64,000 nucleotides of DNA from Entoloma clypeatum (lineage: Eukaryota; Basidiomycota; Agaricomycetes; Agaricales; Entolomataceae). Numbering within the stretch: position 1 is the first letter of the stretch; the number at the start of each line of letters is the position of its first letter. Position numbers and translations under genes: made by a program. The DNA is taken from contig OY751488.1 in assembly GCA_963565915.1 (NCBI GenBank), positions 3,410,001-3,474,000 on the forward strand. The letters are read 5' to 3'. Shown here piece after piece: positions 10,675-22,375 of the stretch. Below the pieces are notes generated by a model. That model saw only the letters and a list, made by a program, of their open reading frames with translations. It was not told the origin of the DNA and did no database searches.

Positions 10675-11040
10675 GTTGGACGTGAGTGGACGCGACACGT
10701 TGGGTGTTGTTGGGCATGAGTGGGCGTGTTGGGCATGAGTGGATGCCGTTGGGCATGAGTGAGATGAGTGGGGGGCTGTTGGGCTTGAAGGCAGGGCGTT
10801 AGGCATGAGTCGAGGCTGTTGGGCTCAAAGGGAGGGCATTGGGCATGAGAGGACGCTGTTGGGCGCGAAAAGGGGCCGTTGGGTGCTAGAGGGGGCCGTT
10901 GGGCTCAAAGGGATGGCGTTGGGCATGAGACGACGGCATTGGGCGGAAGTGGATGGTGTTGGGCGTTAGAGGCCGCCAGTGGGCACGAGAGTGGGCCGTT
11001 GGGCACGAGTGGTGGCCGTTGGGTGGAGGTGGTGGCCAGA
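10675..11040. repeat. Minisatellite, about 20-bp unit, in copy A
   Basis: Imperfect head-to-tail repeats of a G-rich unit close to GCCGTTGGGCATGAGTGGTG. The same unit recurs at 20640-21180 and 55470-55640, and in the opposite orientation at 32860-33890. Open frames across it are by-products of the repeat. Confidence 0.85.
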
Positions 11041-11973
11041 TGGAGTGGAGGTGGGGGAAAAGAAAACTGTGGGAACATTTTGCTGGCAATTGACTTATGG
11101 TTTGAGTTTCGGTGATTGCCGAAAATGCTTGGCAGTCAATGCTGAGCGATGCACATTGTCGAAACTTGTACTCTAAATGCCCAAACCATGGCACCACCAG
11201 TCCCAAAAATTATTCATAACTTATGTAGAGATACTTGAAACCAATAGTAGGTATATATACAGTTACATACATTAGCTATGTCTGGTAGAGAGTCTATGTA
11301 GCAGAATGATGTATCAAAACACCCTGTAAATCGTGATAAACAGTGCAGCATGAGTTCCCTTAAACACAAAAAGCAACATTTCTTACTTCCTCCTTTCCAC
11401 AACCACATTAGATTACATCTAATATATATATACTATTTAACCATTGCATGTGAACCTATTGAGACCATTCAAACACAATTCAAGGACTTCATAAGGTGAA
11501 TATGAGCAGAATAGGTCGAAAATTTGACCAAAAATTTTTATTTCAGATTTGGATTCTCCACATTCAGGGGATCTTATAGCACATTTGTTTTTCAAATTTG
11601 GTTGATTCATTATGGAGATATAACACTTTTACTGAAATCTGCACATTTCATTATTTATTAGGCTATGAGAAAGGCACTGCGCATGCCTGTGCGATGCATT
11701 TTGCACATTGTTTACTATTATTTGTTGCAGAGCATGGCACCTCTATAACTTATATCTGTGGTGAAATTTCTGTCCACCTGTGATGCAGGGAAGCATGAGC
11801 GGAGTCACAGGTCTAAGTCTTTGGGCAAACATTGGGTGACTGTCACGTTCTCTCTTCCTTCCTTTCACCCCAACGTTTTGCAGGAATAGCACTCTCAAGT
11901 GCTCTCGTCAATTTACAACCTCCTTTTCCACTACCCACGTCACTACTTTCCTTGTGTACCCACTCCTTCACAC

Positions 11974-12959
11974 ATGGATCCAGCACCCCCTAATCCCCAT
12001 GAACGGCCGGGTTTTACCTCCCCGGAGTTCCAAATCATCTGAGAAGCCATGGCTCAAAATGGAGCTATGACAGACGAGCAAGCTACTCAGCACCTCAACG
12101 ACAGCTGGCAGCTACAGTTCGAACGACGACTGCAAGACTGGAACCAGAGACAAGACAAACTCAAACAGACACGTCGCGAAGAAGAGTAAGAACGAACTCG
12201 TCGCGAGACAGAGGAACGAACTCGTCAGGAGACAGAGGAACGAACTTGTCGCAAAGCAGAAGAACGCGCTCACCTCGAAGAAGAAGAACAGACACGTCGT
12301 GCAGAGGAGGAACACGTGCGCCGTCAAGGTTCAGACAGACAGACCGCGGAAGCCACAGACTCCCTCGGCACCTCAAAAGTCGACATGCCTGACTTTGGCA
12401 ATGACATCATGTTAGGCGACCACATCCCCGAATGCCCCTCAACTTATGCCCTGAGCAAAATCAAAAGCAAGGAATTTGTCAAACTCTGGTACTTCACCCC
12501 CAAAGGTTGTAGCGACGCAAAGGAAAATCAACACTCCCTCCCCTCCGACTCCTTCGGCATGACCAAGGTCAAAGACACCATCGCTTTCCGCCCCGTCGTC
12601 GCTGTCAGAGTGTCCAAGAATGTCATTCCCAACAAAACCTCTCCTGATCGTCTTTCTCGAAAGGAAAGTACCTGTACCTCACTCACCTCGGACAACACTG
12701 GCCGAAACGGCATCATGACATGATGACCGACTTCCTGCTTCACATCGAGATCCATCCCATGTCCCGGACCCCCTCCAGTGCTTGCGTGCTTTTACTCTAC
12801 CAAGCCCAAGCACGCCGTCATTGGCACGACCAACTCACCCTAGGTAAAGGTTTCAACCTCGCACACCTAAACGAGAACCTCCTACGCACGATGGAACAAG
12901 AACTACTCAGGAGCGACATAGAACGAACAAACGAAGAAGTGAATCGGAACCTGGCAAAG
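11974..12959 (+). pseudogene. DIRS gag-like first part
   Basis: It starts at the ATG at 11974 (MDPAPPNPHERPGF) and holds a long, highly charged Glu/Arg/Gln coiled-coil stretch (about 12160-12310, repeated R-R-E-E-E-R-T units), followed by a globular part around FRPVVAVRVSKNVIP. A TGA at 12040 and a TAA at 12187 fit former CGA and CAA codons. Near 12650 the frame shifts, and the coding sense continues to AAG at 12957-12959. The product would be the structural protein of the element; this role is inferred from position. Confidence 0.6.
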
Positions 12960-13590
12960 GCATGTACCCCCCCCTCTCCCCATACTCAGTCCATGTCCTC
13001 TCTATTAACCTACTTTCCTCCCCAACCATGCTCCTTCATACACCTTACCCCGACTATACAATCGCATACACCACGTACTCTTTTCTACAACCTCTCATGG
13101 ACTTCCACACGTGCCTCCCTGTGTACCAAATATACTACCACCACGTGTACTGCCCATTGCATACTAACGCCCATGAATGTGTACTTCCAACCCGTGTACT
13201 CTCTACCCGTGTACTCTCCCCCCCCCCCGTGTACTCTCCCCCCCCCCCGCGTACTCTCCTTCCTGCATACTTTATCCCACCCGCCCCTCCTCGCATACTC
13301 TTCCCCACACACACTACACCCGTACCCGGTGATTTATTGCATATCACCATGCCCCATGTACTTTCCTTGCACGAAACGACGGCTCTCTCGCATACAAAAT
13401 TCCCGATCCGTAAATGACTACCATAATACACCTACATGTCCACCTGTACACTCTCGCCTTGAATACACTAACTTATACCTGAAACATTCTCCCTCTTTCT
13501 ACCAAACCTACTAACCTCTCCCTGCCTCCCTCCCCTCCTCCCTCCCCTCCTCCCCCTTGCCCCTCTTGTACCCTATCAACAGACCAACAG
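12960..13590 (+). other. Candidate 631-nt intron in the DIRS coding region
   Basis: The coding sense stops at AAG (12957-12959) and resumes in phase at CTG (13591). The intervening pyrimidine-rich DNA starts GCATGT and ends CCAACAG, compatible with a GC-AG intron. It includes short C-tract repeats built on GTGTACTC around 13195-13255. An insertion is the alternative. Confidence 0.4.
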
Positions 13591-16500
13591 CTGAGACAAG
13601 CTGCCGATCATGCTAAGGACTCTCTAGCCTCCACCAACAGAGGCCATCCCAGATCCCCAAAGAAAGACACCTGGCATGGGAGAGACAACAGGCGAGGAGA
13701 TCGGAGATCATCGAGATCCCAATTCCCAAGACGAAACAAAGGTGCACAGCGCTCATGCTCCCGCGAACGCAGCCATGTTTTTCCCAACAGCGCGGAGTCC
13801 CTGGGGCTCTCCCTCTGTGCCGTCTGCCTGGGCTCCCACCCACACAATGTCTACAGGTGCCAAGCCACCAAGCTATGGAATGGAAAACCCACCTTCTCCA
13901 GACGCCCCCTGGGGGAAAAGAGCCGCCTCCTCACTCACGACGGGGTGGCCCTCTGCATCAATTGGCAACTCCCAAAAGGTTGCTCATCCACCAGCCCTCG
14001 ACACCGCAAAAATGCCCTCAAGGCCAGGGAAACTAGAAGTCACACCCCATACCACGCCGAAGCTTGGCAAAAATCCTTGGAAGAGACTGGATTGCTCAGC
14101 AAATACCCTTCGCTTGTCAAGCAAATACTCCACAGTTTCGACGCCGGCATTCCACACATCCCTTTTACCTCAACTCCTCCCAACGGTCCCTCCCTACATA
14201 CATACAACACAGCATACCAAGACATCATTGACAAAGAATTCATCTCTGGCCAATACCTCGGGCCTCTCTCACGCTTGGATGTTGAAACCCTCATCGGCGC
14301 CTTTCAATCTTCCCCCTTATCTCTCGTACCGAAACAAGGCAAACCTGGTAAATTCAGGGCAGTACACAATTTCTCATACCCTTACTCCCCCCTGTCGTAC
14401 CCTTCCATTAATTACCATATTGAGTCACATAATTTCCCATGCACATGGGGCACTTTCAACACAGTCTCCTTCATCATCTGGAACCTCCCTACAGGCTCAC
14501 AAGCATCTATTAGAGACATGGCCAAAGCCTACCGCACCATCCCTATCCACCCGAGCCAATGGCCGGGCCTTGTGGTATGATTGGAAGGGGAAGACTCCTT
14601 TGCCATTAATACTAACAATAATTTTGGCCTCACCTCGGCAGGAGGCATCTATGGTCACCTGGGCGATGCAGCCTGCAACATCTTCAGAGCAAACGGAATT
14701 GGCCCCATCTCCAAATGGGTTGATGATCACATATTTTTCCGCATCCCGACTAAGGCCCGCAATGACTACAATGCCAAACAGAACCAATGGAAAGTCATCG
14801 CCGAATCCAATGGCAGACGGCTCCAAGACCGTAGCCGCATTTGGTACAAAGGGGAAACCATGCCAAATGATTGTTTTTCCGAGTTCGGCGAGGATTTTGC
14901 GTTCCCCATCAGGCTCCATACACCATGTGACCCAGGACTCAAACACGAGGCCCTTTTCACCTACGACGACGCCGACATCGATCGCGTCTCTAGCGCCCTC
15001 GGAATACCCTGGGAACCCTCAAAGTCGATACCATTCCAATCAGAAGTCCCATACCTCAGACTGGACTGGGATCTCCAAAACAAGAAAGTTAGCATCCCAG
15101 AACGGAAGAAAACCAAATACCTCGAAGCTATCCAGGCATGGCAGTCCACCAGAACCCACCCCCTCTGTGAGGTTCAGAAACTCTACAGAAAGCTACTTCA
15201 TGCCTCTCTGGTCATCACATCTGGTTGGGCCTACCTCACTTCCCTGGAACATCTGTTGGCATCATTCGCACATGGTGCAAACCCTTTTATCCCACACACA
15301 CAACCAGACGACACCGATGGCGACCTTGACTGGTGGCAACGAACCCTCTCTTCTCCCTCTCTCTCCTGAATCGTTCCCGGACCATCCCCCATCGTTATCC
15401 TCCACGCCTTCTCCGATGCCAGCTCAGGCATCGGCATTGGCATCGTCATTGCGACGCATTGGCAAGCATGGCGCCTCCTCCCTGGATGGGACGCACAAGG
15501 CTGAGAAATCGGCTGGGCAGAAGCCGTTGGCTTCGAACTGCTCACCATCACGCTCCTTAACAACAACGCCCCTCCAACCGACTTCAAGATCTTCGGGGAC
15601 AACCAGGGTGTTGTCGAAGGATGGTGGAATGGCAGGAGTCGCAACCGGCATGTCAACAACGTCTTCAAGCGCGTCCATCACCTCCTTGATAGCAAGAACC
15701 GCCGTTGCGTCACTGGCTACATACGCAGTGCGGAGAATCCTGCCGACGGCCCATCCAGAGGTATATACCCACCAGAATGCTTTCTACTGCACCCAATTCC
15801 AATCCCCCCCGAGCTCACAGCTTTCATTACAGACTTTGATGCACCCCTCACCTCCTCCGAGCAACGTCTACACAGACGCGGTGAGACGCCTCATCCCAAA
15901 CCAAAACCCACTCTCTCCACAAGCAGAGAAGCTCCCCCCACAGATGAGGAAGAGCAAGAGTGGACCCTCCATCTCGCCATCGACACTGACTAAGCGCCAC
16001 CTACCAACCCAACCCCCTATGCTGGCTACAACCCCATCCTCGCTCTCCCCCCCCTCCATCCCAACTGCCTACCGTCCAACCACACTCCTCTCTCATCTGA
16101 CCTGCGCCCACATGTTCTGCATAAGGAGCGCCTTCACCGCTGGCGTCCACTCCACCAACGAAACACTGTTGGCCAACATGGCGAAGACCTGAACCTCTCC
16201 GACGAAGACCTGGCCAAGATCCTCCAGGTTTCTCTCAATGCCTGGGAGCCAGGCACCCGGGAAGGGTACGGCTCCAGCCTCCTCGCATATCACCTATTCT
16301 GCGATGACAGAAACACGCCGGAAGAACAACGTGCCCCTGCAGACCCAATCCTCATTGCTGCTTTCGTAGCCAGTATGGGAGGCCTTTATGCAGGCAAAAC
16401 TGCATCAAACTACCTCAACAGAGTTCGAGCTTGGCATCTGCTCCATGGTATGCCCTGGAACCTCAACAAGCCTGAAATGGACACTCTCCTCAAGGGCATC

Positions 16501-17145
16501 AAAAAGATGGCACCCAAAACATTGCACCGCAAAAAACGACGACCATACACCATCAATATCATAGCCGCTATCCGTACTCAACTCAACCTCGACAACGCCC
16601 TCAATGCTGCCGTGTATGCCTGCCTCACAACATGCTTCTGGGGCATTGCTCACGTACGCGAATTCACCATCGCCCAAATCCGTGGTGGCTTCGACCCAAC
16701 TGAGCATGTCAAACTCAGCAACGTCTTCAAAGAGATTGACAGAAACAGATTTGAGGTCACCTCCTTCGCAATTCCAAAAACTAAGGTCGAGCCTGTCAAT
16801 GGTGAAACTATCCAATGGGCCAAGCAAGAGGGTCCCACCGACCCCTTGGCCGCCCTCTGTGTCAACAAACCCGAACCAAATGAACACCTCTTCACTTATT
16901 CATACAAACTCGCAAGACGCCCCCTGTCACAAAAGGCCTTCCTCAACATTCTGAAACATGCATCCACTGCCGCCAACATCGACCCTCTCAATGGCCATGC
17001 TATGCGCATCAGCAGCACACTTGAATACCTGCTCCGGAACATCCGCTTCGAGACCGTCAAAGCCATGGGAAGATGGAAAAGCGAGGCCTTCACCTTATAC
17101 CTCTGGAAACATGCACAAATCCTCGCTTCATTCACATCACCATGA
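13591..17145 (+). pseudogene. DIRS polyprotein: zinc knuckle, RT, RNase H, tyrosine recombinase
   Basis: A single frame can be followed throughout. A Cys/His motif, CAVCLGSHPHNVYRC, lies near 13815. The reverse transcriptase runs from about 14030 to 15200, with SIRDMAKAYRTIPIHP and the catalytic WVDDHIFF. The DIRS-type RNase H domain lies at about 15390-15760, with AFSDASSG, DNQGVVEGW and SAENPADGPSRG. The tyrosine recombinase spans about 16190-17140, with the HVREF arginine box, GHAMR histidine/arginine box, GRWKSEAF and the LYLWKHA tyrosine, so the catalytic residues look intact. TGA at 14578, 15367 and 15502 fit former CGA codons; TAA at 15991 fits CAA. It would reverse-transcribe and integrate via recombination rather than by a DDE integrase. 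Confidence 0.88.
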
Positions 17146-17430
17146 CCTCTGCCCTTTAATCGCATTGTGAGTACCTGCGGCTCCTAACAGAGGGGTATCA
17201 AACTCACTTGATGCGTCGCCTAGTCTCCTATATGATGGGAATCGCAGCTCGTTTTTTAGATACCACTCTCCAACTGTCCTTTATATCTGAGTCGGAAAAC
17301 GCTTTGCGTTTCTCACCCAATATCTCTCTACATACTATACCTTACTGAGTTCCATACAGCCTCCCCACTTGATAACTCCCTGAACTCTCTTCTCATGTCA
17401 TCCTGAGTGAATAACCAAAGAAGAAAAACA
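17146..17430. other. DIRS 3' non-coding region
   Basis: Non-coding DNA between the recombinase stop and the return of the hAT-type copy A near 17430. Terminal repeats of the DIRS element should lie here, but I could not define them by eye. Confidence 0.35.
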
Positions 17431-17824
17431 ATACATATTGAGTGAAATATAACCCCCTCCTACATAATTGATATAGTAGAAACCCTTACTTGTTCCTGTG
17501 TAGACATAATAAGCAGATGTGCGATGTTTTTGGGGATTTGTTTACATGTATTTGACACATTTGATGCACGCTTGATGCACGTCATCCAATGTTGAAACGA
17601 CGCATCCACCCATTCCTGACCTTGCAATGAGGGGCACACATGTTGAAAAGGTTAAAATATATTTATACATTTTATTGAAAGCCTGTGTCTACATGTGATT
17701 GGGGCAGGGGGGGTGCACACACACCTTTTGTCTTTTTTGGCTGGTTGTGCCTATTTTGGAAGTGGCCTATTTGGGAAGTGAAAAAGTGGGTATGTAGAGT
17801 GAGTGAGCAAGAAATTACAATGAT

Positions 17825-17905
17825 TCTGTGGCTTAGTTGGTTAAGTTGTTAGAATAATAGTATATACTATAGAGGCTGAGAGTTCAAGTCTTACTGATGA
17901 CACAA
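17825..17905 (+). repeat. tRNA-like segment with pol III A and B boxes (copy A)
   Basis: TGGCTTAGTTGG resembles an A box and GAGTTCAAGTC a B box, about 50 bases apart with an extended middle. The counterpart in copy B is at 22376-22460. It cannot be a functional tRNA as read, because no cloverleaf closes. A tRNA-derived SINE fragment inside the DNA element is likely. Confidence 0.5.
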
Positions 17906-18122
17906 ATTTTGCTTGGTGCTGGGCCCTCAGAGCGTTCTGTGAAAAAGACCAGTTTAAACCGGTCCAAACCGGTTCTTTCAAATCTTAAAATTTGAAGAGA
18001 ACCGAGGACTGGTTGTGATTGAAAACCTTAAAACTTGAGACCACGGTCCGGTCTCAATCTGGTTCATTCGGGTCTGGTTTTGGTCTGGTTTTAGGTTCTT
18101 GAGACTGGACTTAGAAACACTA

Positions 18123-18584
18123 CACAGACGGCGGTGAGGGAGGGACGAACGGGCAACGACGAAGATCACACGGAGAAGATGCTATAGGTGTAGCTCAACT
18201 AGGACCTAGCTGAGTTTGAAAACCTATACAAGCATCAACAAAGGTAACAGCACCAAACACAAACCGCATCACACATCACGCATTGAGTTTTACTGCTACC
18301 AAGGTTCATATTTTTCTTTCTTTTTTGCTGCACCTTGATACTGCATTCATGTTTTATGCTGCTCCCAACTTCGCAGTGGATTTTCTGTGTGATTACATGG
18401 TCACACCGTGGGTCAAATTTTGAACACTACCACGAAATCATGAATAACATGTTGAATACTGTGAGTAGGCTTTAGATATTGTATACTCGACCTTGGAATA
18501 CATAGAAGTAGGTTTGTACTGAATACATATTGATTTGAATGAGAAACAATAGTAGATACAAGTACTCTGCCTCAAATGTCAAAA
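18123..18584. other. No gene recognised
   Basis: Flank of copy A's right end. AT-rich in its second half; no convincing frame, splice pattern or repeat was found. Confidence 0.5.
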
Positions 18585-19270
18585 ATGCGCACTTGATAGA
18601 AATTGAACCGTCACACAGATGCCTCTCGTCTTTTGAGCCATTGGAATATGCATATATAAGAGTATTTTGGTGGAAGGAATAGCCCGGGCCATCCCTGGAT
18701 TGGTAGGTAGGTCTCAATCTTATCAAAGCTCCAAATGCACCACAGAATCATTTATTTTGGCACATCCAATCCACGGATTGCTGTCGTCTCTTTTGTGCCT
18801 TGTTTATTATGTGTTCTAGTAGAATTACACCCAAGGGATAAGGTGGGTGATGCTTAGATCAATAATAGATCTCAATCTCATCATAACTCCAAGAGGGCCA
18901 CAAAATCATTAATTCCGGCACAACCCCGCCACGGATTCCTATCACATCAGCAAACCCTGGGTGCTACCAGCCACTACAGGTTGCTATGGGTTACTATGGG
19001 TGCTATAAAACAGGGGACCTTTGCTATGGAGGGCTCCATAGCATCCATAGACCCACCCAGGGTTTGCTGATGCATCTCTTTTCCCCCTCATTTAATACAT
19101 ATATGACTAGACTTTTACCAAGGGAATAAGGCAGGTGTTCTCTGGTTGTGATTCTACATCGTGCCCTCTCAAAACCCCAAAGTGCCCCCAAATCATTTTA
19201 TTTCAGCACAACCATGTGAGGCATAATGCCTCATTTCTTGTTATTTTGGATGTATTGGGCCCTTATCTAT
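18585..19270. repeat. Tandem array, unit about 155 bp (array 1)
   Basis: Diverged units carry ATCTCATCA(A/T)AACTCC, then CACARAATCATT, GGCACAACC, CACGGATT, TCTCTTTTG and GGAATAAGG. Unit starts are near 18713 and 18871, and near 19153 once a 128-bp MITE is discounted. The same unit forms array 2 around 22798-23074 and 29826-30130. Confidence 0.7.
18945..19072. mobile_element. 128-bp MITE with CATCAGCAAACCCTGGGTG ends
   Basis: Perfect 19-bp terminal inverted repeats (CATCAGCAAACCCTGGGTG and its complement) enclose CTATGG-rich DNA. It interrupts one unit of the 155-bp array: the flanks join as a normal unit, with CA on both sides as a possible 2-bp duplication. Single ends of the same family occur near 30174, 34459 and 40575. 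Confidence 0.75.
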
Positions 19271-19819
19271 ATGTTTTTGAGATCAAAAAGAAAAGAACCG
19301 AGTTTGTGTGAATCATTTGGATCTTATCATTGATCCCAATCCATCAACTGATTTGTGATCATTCTGACTGATCAGCGCAGGTCACCGGGGACCCTGGACA
19401 GGTTTAGATGCAGGGAATTGACTGTGAGTGACATTGTTGTCAATACTTCTCCCCCTCCCTTCTCAATTTAATTTATTTAATTTAATTTAATATTCGGGCC
19501 ATATACACCTATAGCACCACAGCCCGGAGAAGCTGGGGGGCGAAAGTCAACCAGCAATCAGATTGTGTCAGCGGCACTGTGGCCGAGTTGTTTGGCTCCC
19601 TCGGCAGCTGGCAGTGTCGCGCATCGATCAAAGCAGGATGCTCCCTGCGGAAGGTGTCAGCCGGACCCCAACCATGGGAGCCGTGACACAGGATGGTGTT
19701 TTTCCCGAGAGAAGTTGTGGATTCTTGGTTGACCTCAACAAAAACAAACTCGGACCCACCATGCTCTGCAATGGCCCACACCCCAGTAGGTGATAGTATC
19801 AAGATCAACTCTGATCCTT
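19271..19819. other. No firm gene; one 99-codon minus frame at 19509-19808
   Basis: The minus-strand frame is moderately protein-like, with an aromatic and acidic N-terminal half (GVWAIAEHGGSEFVFVEV), but matches nothing I know and has no clear partner exons. An AATTTAATTTAATTTA run lies near 19465-19490. Confidence 0.25.
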
Positions 19820-20075
19820 GCCACTATATCGCAGAACTTATCCATCAAGTGCTGTGTTTATGGTTCCGACTTTATATTCACATCCAGCCCACTGCAAGGC
19901 TTTCTAAACTCAAAGAGCTGATCTGGAGAAGCAGAAGGAACATTTCACTGGGTTTGACTTGGAGGACATTGCTTTGTGGAAGGTATATATCCTTCCATTG
20001 GTCTATGAGTAATTCTTTGATTCCTGGTACAGGTTGCCTTTGACTTCAATGACGGAAATGCATCTTTCACAGGGA
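19820..20075 (+). pseudogene. Crinkler-type N-terminal domain fragment
   Basis: The first exon reads as the ubiquitin-like N-terminal domain of Crinkler (CRN) proteins: SKLKELI in one frame, then, after a one-base shift, FDLEDIALWK. An intron of about 55-60 bases (GTATAT...ACAG) follows directly after LWK, and the next exon begins VAFDFNDG. The same LWK^V intron position occurs in the longer gene at 35 kb. Nothing downstream continues the gene before the hAT-type element at 20339. CRN N-domains act as delivery or trafficking modules joined to varied C-terminal effector domains; here no C-terminal domain is left. Confidence 0.5.
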
Positions 20076-20089
20076 TTGAGCTTGTGGTC

Positions 20090-20330
20090 CATAAAGTGGC
20101 CGAAGTCTGGTTCGGTCTGGGTTCGGCCACTTTTTGGCTGAACTCGAACCCAGACTTGAAGGTCCAGTTCAAGCATCCCTCGAACTTGAACTCGGACCCA
20201 TAGGTCCAGTCCAGGTCAGGTTCGGACCAGGTTTGTGACCTTCAGATGCAAAAAAACACTAATTTTTCGCCCACTCGATAATCTTTTGAACCCAGCCTGC
20301 CTACTGGCATTTTTGGCTCAACTGGGTTGA
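20090..20330. repeat. Fold-back GGTTCGG/GGTCC-rich sequence
   Basis: AGTGGCCGAA and its exact complement TTCGGCCACT (about 20096-20135) flank GTCTGGTTCGGTCTGGG. More GGTCCAGTTC-type motifs follow to 20230. It resembles the subterminal parts of the hAT-type elements nearby and is probably the end of another such element. Confidence 0.4.
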
Positions 20331-20338
20331 CCCGCGGG

Positions 20339-20525
20339 CAGTGTTTAAAAGTCCGGTTCGGTCCAGTTTTTGACCCTCAAAATTTAGAGACCGAGACCGA
20401 GACCGATTTTTCGGTTCACATGATCTCGAAAAAACTGAACCGGACTGATGCAAGACCGGTGCATCGGTTCTGTTTACCTCAAAGAAGTGAAACCAGACTG
20501 GTCTCAACCGGTTTAAACCAATATA
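20339..20525. repeat. Left terminal inverted repeat of copy B
   Basis: It pairs imperfectly with 22500-22691. Shared blocks include CAGTGTTT, GGTCCAGTTT, GACCGAGACC, CGGTTCAC and the CCGGTTTAAACC subterminal palindrome. Confidence 0.65.
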
Positions 20526-20639
20526 TTACAAGTAAAATAAGACTAAGGACACATGCGCACAGCCCGATGCTGCACGCACATGTCGTACTCCCTCAATTGG
20601 TCCTCCGTGGGCTCAGCACGGCCCCATGTGCTCTGGGGC

Positions 20640-21180
20640 ATGACTCGACGCCGTTGGGTGTGAAAGGGGGCCGTTGGGCATGTGTCGTGGCAGGTGTGCG
20701 GTGCCATACAGCGGGAAGGAAGGGTGCTGGGTGTGAGTCGACGGCGTTGAGGACGCGAGGCGGCCATTGGGCATTAGAGGGGCCGTGGGGCACTAGTCGG
20801 GGCAGTTGGGCAAGAGGGGCAGCTGTTGGGGACACGAGGCAGCCATTGGGCATGAAAGGTGGCCGTTGTGCGTGACTTGATGGCGTTGAGGGCAAAGGGA
20901 CGGTGTTGGGGGCAAAGGGGCATGGCATGGGTCAATGGCGGTGGGTGCAAGTCAGGACCGTTGGGTGTGAAAGGCGGCCATTGGGCGTGGGTCGATGGCA
21001 TTGGGGGTGAAGGGATGCCGTTGGTCGCAAAGGGACGCCATTGGGCGCAAAGGGACGCCGTTGGATGCAAAGGGATGCCATTGGGCATGAAAGGTGGCCG
21101 TTGGGCGGAAGAGAGGGCTGTTGGGCATGAGTGGTGGCCGTTATGTGCGAGTAGTGGCCCTTGGGCGGATGTGGTGGCCA
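20640..21180. repeat. Minisatellite, about 20-bp unit, in copy B
   Basis: Tandem units near GCCGTTGGGCGCAAAGGGAC, clearest at 20990-21110. Same family as 10675-11040. The apparent proteins across it are repeat artefacts. Confidence 0.85.
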
Positions 21181-22375
21181 GGTGGAGTGGTGGTGGGGGA
21201 TAAAAAAAAGGGTGAGAAGATTTTGCTGGCAGTTATGGTTCAACTTTCGGCGATTGCCGAGCATGCTTGGCATCAATGCCGAGCCATGCACGTCGTTGAA
21301 AATTGTGCCCTCGATGCCCAAACCGTGGTACTAAAACCCACAAAAATAATTCTTATCTTATGTAGACATATCTAGAAACTCATAGGAAGTATATATAGAG
21401 TTATATACATGAGCTATGGATGGTAGAAAGTTGGTGCTCCAAATTGATGCATCAAAACACAATGTAAATCATGATGAACAGTGTGGCATGGTGTTTTCAA
21501 ACACAAAAAACAACATTTTCTAGCTTCCTCCTTTGCACGACATTCGTACTCTAAATATACTATACATATGCTATTGAAACAGTGTATGTAAACCTATTCA
21601 GACCCTTCAAATAAAATTAAAGGACTTGATGAGGTGAATATGAGCAAAATAGGTCGAAAATTTGACCAAACTTTTTTGTTTCAGCTTTGGATTCTCCTTA
21701 TTCAGGAGATCTCACAGCACATTTGTTTTTCAAATTTGGCTCATTCATTAGGGAGATATAACACTTTTACTGAAATCTGCACATTTCATTATTTCTATCT
21801 TATCTGGACTTCTAAAAATTATACAAAGTGCTTCAGAAGGTGAATACATATCTATTTATGAGTTCTATCACTTCCAACTATTATTAGACCATGAGGAAGG
21901 CACTGCGCGCGCCTGCATGATGCATTTTGCACATTGTTTACTATTATTTGGTGTAGAGCATGGCACCTCTATGACTTAAAATCTGTGGCATCATTCCATA
22001 AAATCAACACATATTTATTGACATATGATACTCTGCTACATAATTGATATAGTCTGTAAGCTGACTTCCTCCTGTGTAGCCATATTAAGGAGAAATGCGA
22101 TGTTTTTTGAGTTTGTTTACATATATTTGACACATTTGATGTGCACGTGATGCGCGTCATCCAACGTCAAAACAACGCATCCACTAACTCTACAATGAGG
22201 GGCACAGATGCTGAAAAGGCCAGAATATATTTATAGATTTTATTTATAATCTGTCTACTTGTGATCGAGGCAGGAGGGAGCACACACACACACCTTTTGT
22301 GTTTTTTTTTAGGTGTGCCTATTTGGGAAGTGGGAAAGTTGTGATGTAGAGTGATTGTGAGCAATGAAATATAAT

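Larger units (their letters stand above)
11763..17430 (+). mobile_element. DIRS-like tyrosine-recombinase retrotransposon, decayed
   Basis: Coding order is gag-like protein, reverse transcriptase, RNase H-like domain and tyrosine recombinase, with no DDE integrase, as in DIRS elements. The borders are inferred by comparison with copy B of the hAT-type element, which is uninterrupted at the same point, so they are good to about 20 bases. I could not identify the inverted or split direct terminal repeats expected for DIRS/PAT elements. Six in-frame stops and one frameshift make this copy inactive. Confidence 0.8.
10561..18122 (+). mobile_element. hAT-type non-coding element, copy A, split by a DIRS element
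   Basis: The segments 10561-11762 and 17430-18122 align in order with copy B (20339-22691): GGTTTAAACC-type subterminal palindrome, 20-bp minisatellite, AT-rich middle, tRNA-like segment, and a right end in GAAACACTA. The left terminal repeat is missing, because the copy starts at the subterminal palindrome near 10566, so it is truncated. About 5.7 kb of DIRS-like sequence interrupts it where copy B is continuous. No transposase frame is present. Confidence 0.7.

Noticed and set aside
13676..16192. 838-codon plus-strand open frame
   Set aside because: It lies in another register over the DIRS coding region, is Pro/Ser/Thr-rich and matches nothing; the correct register shows RT, RNase H and recombinase motifs.
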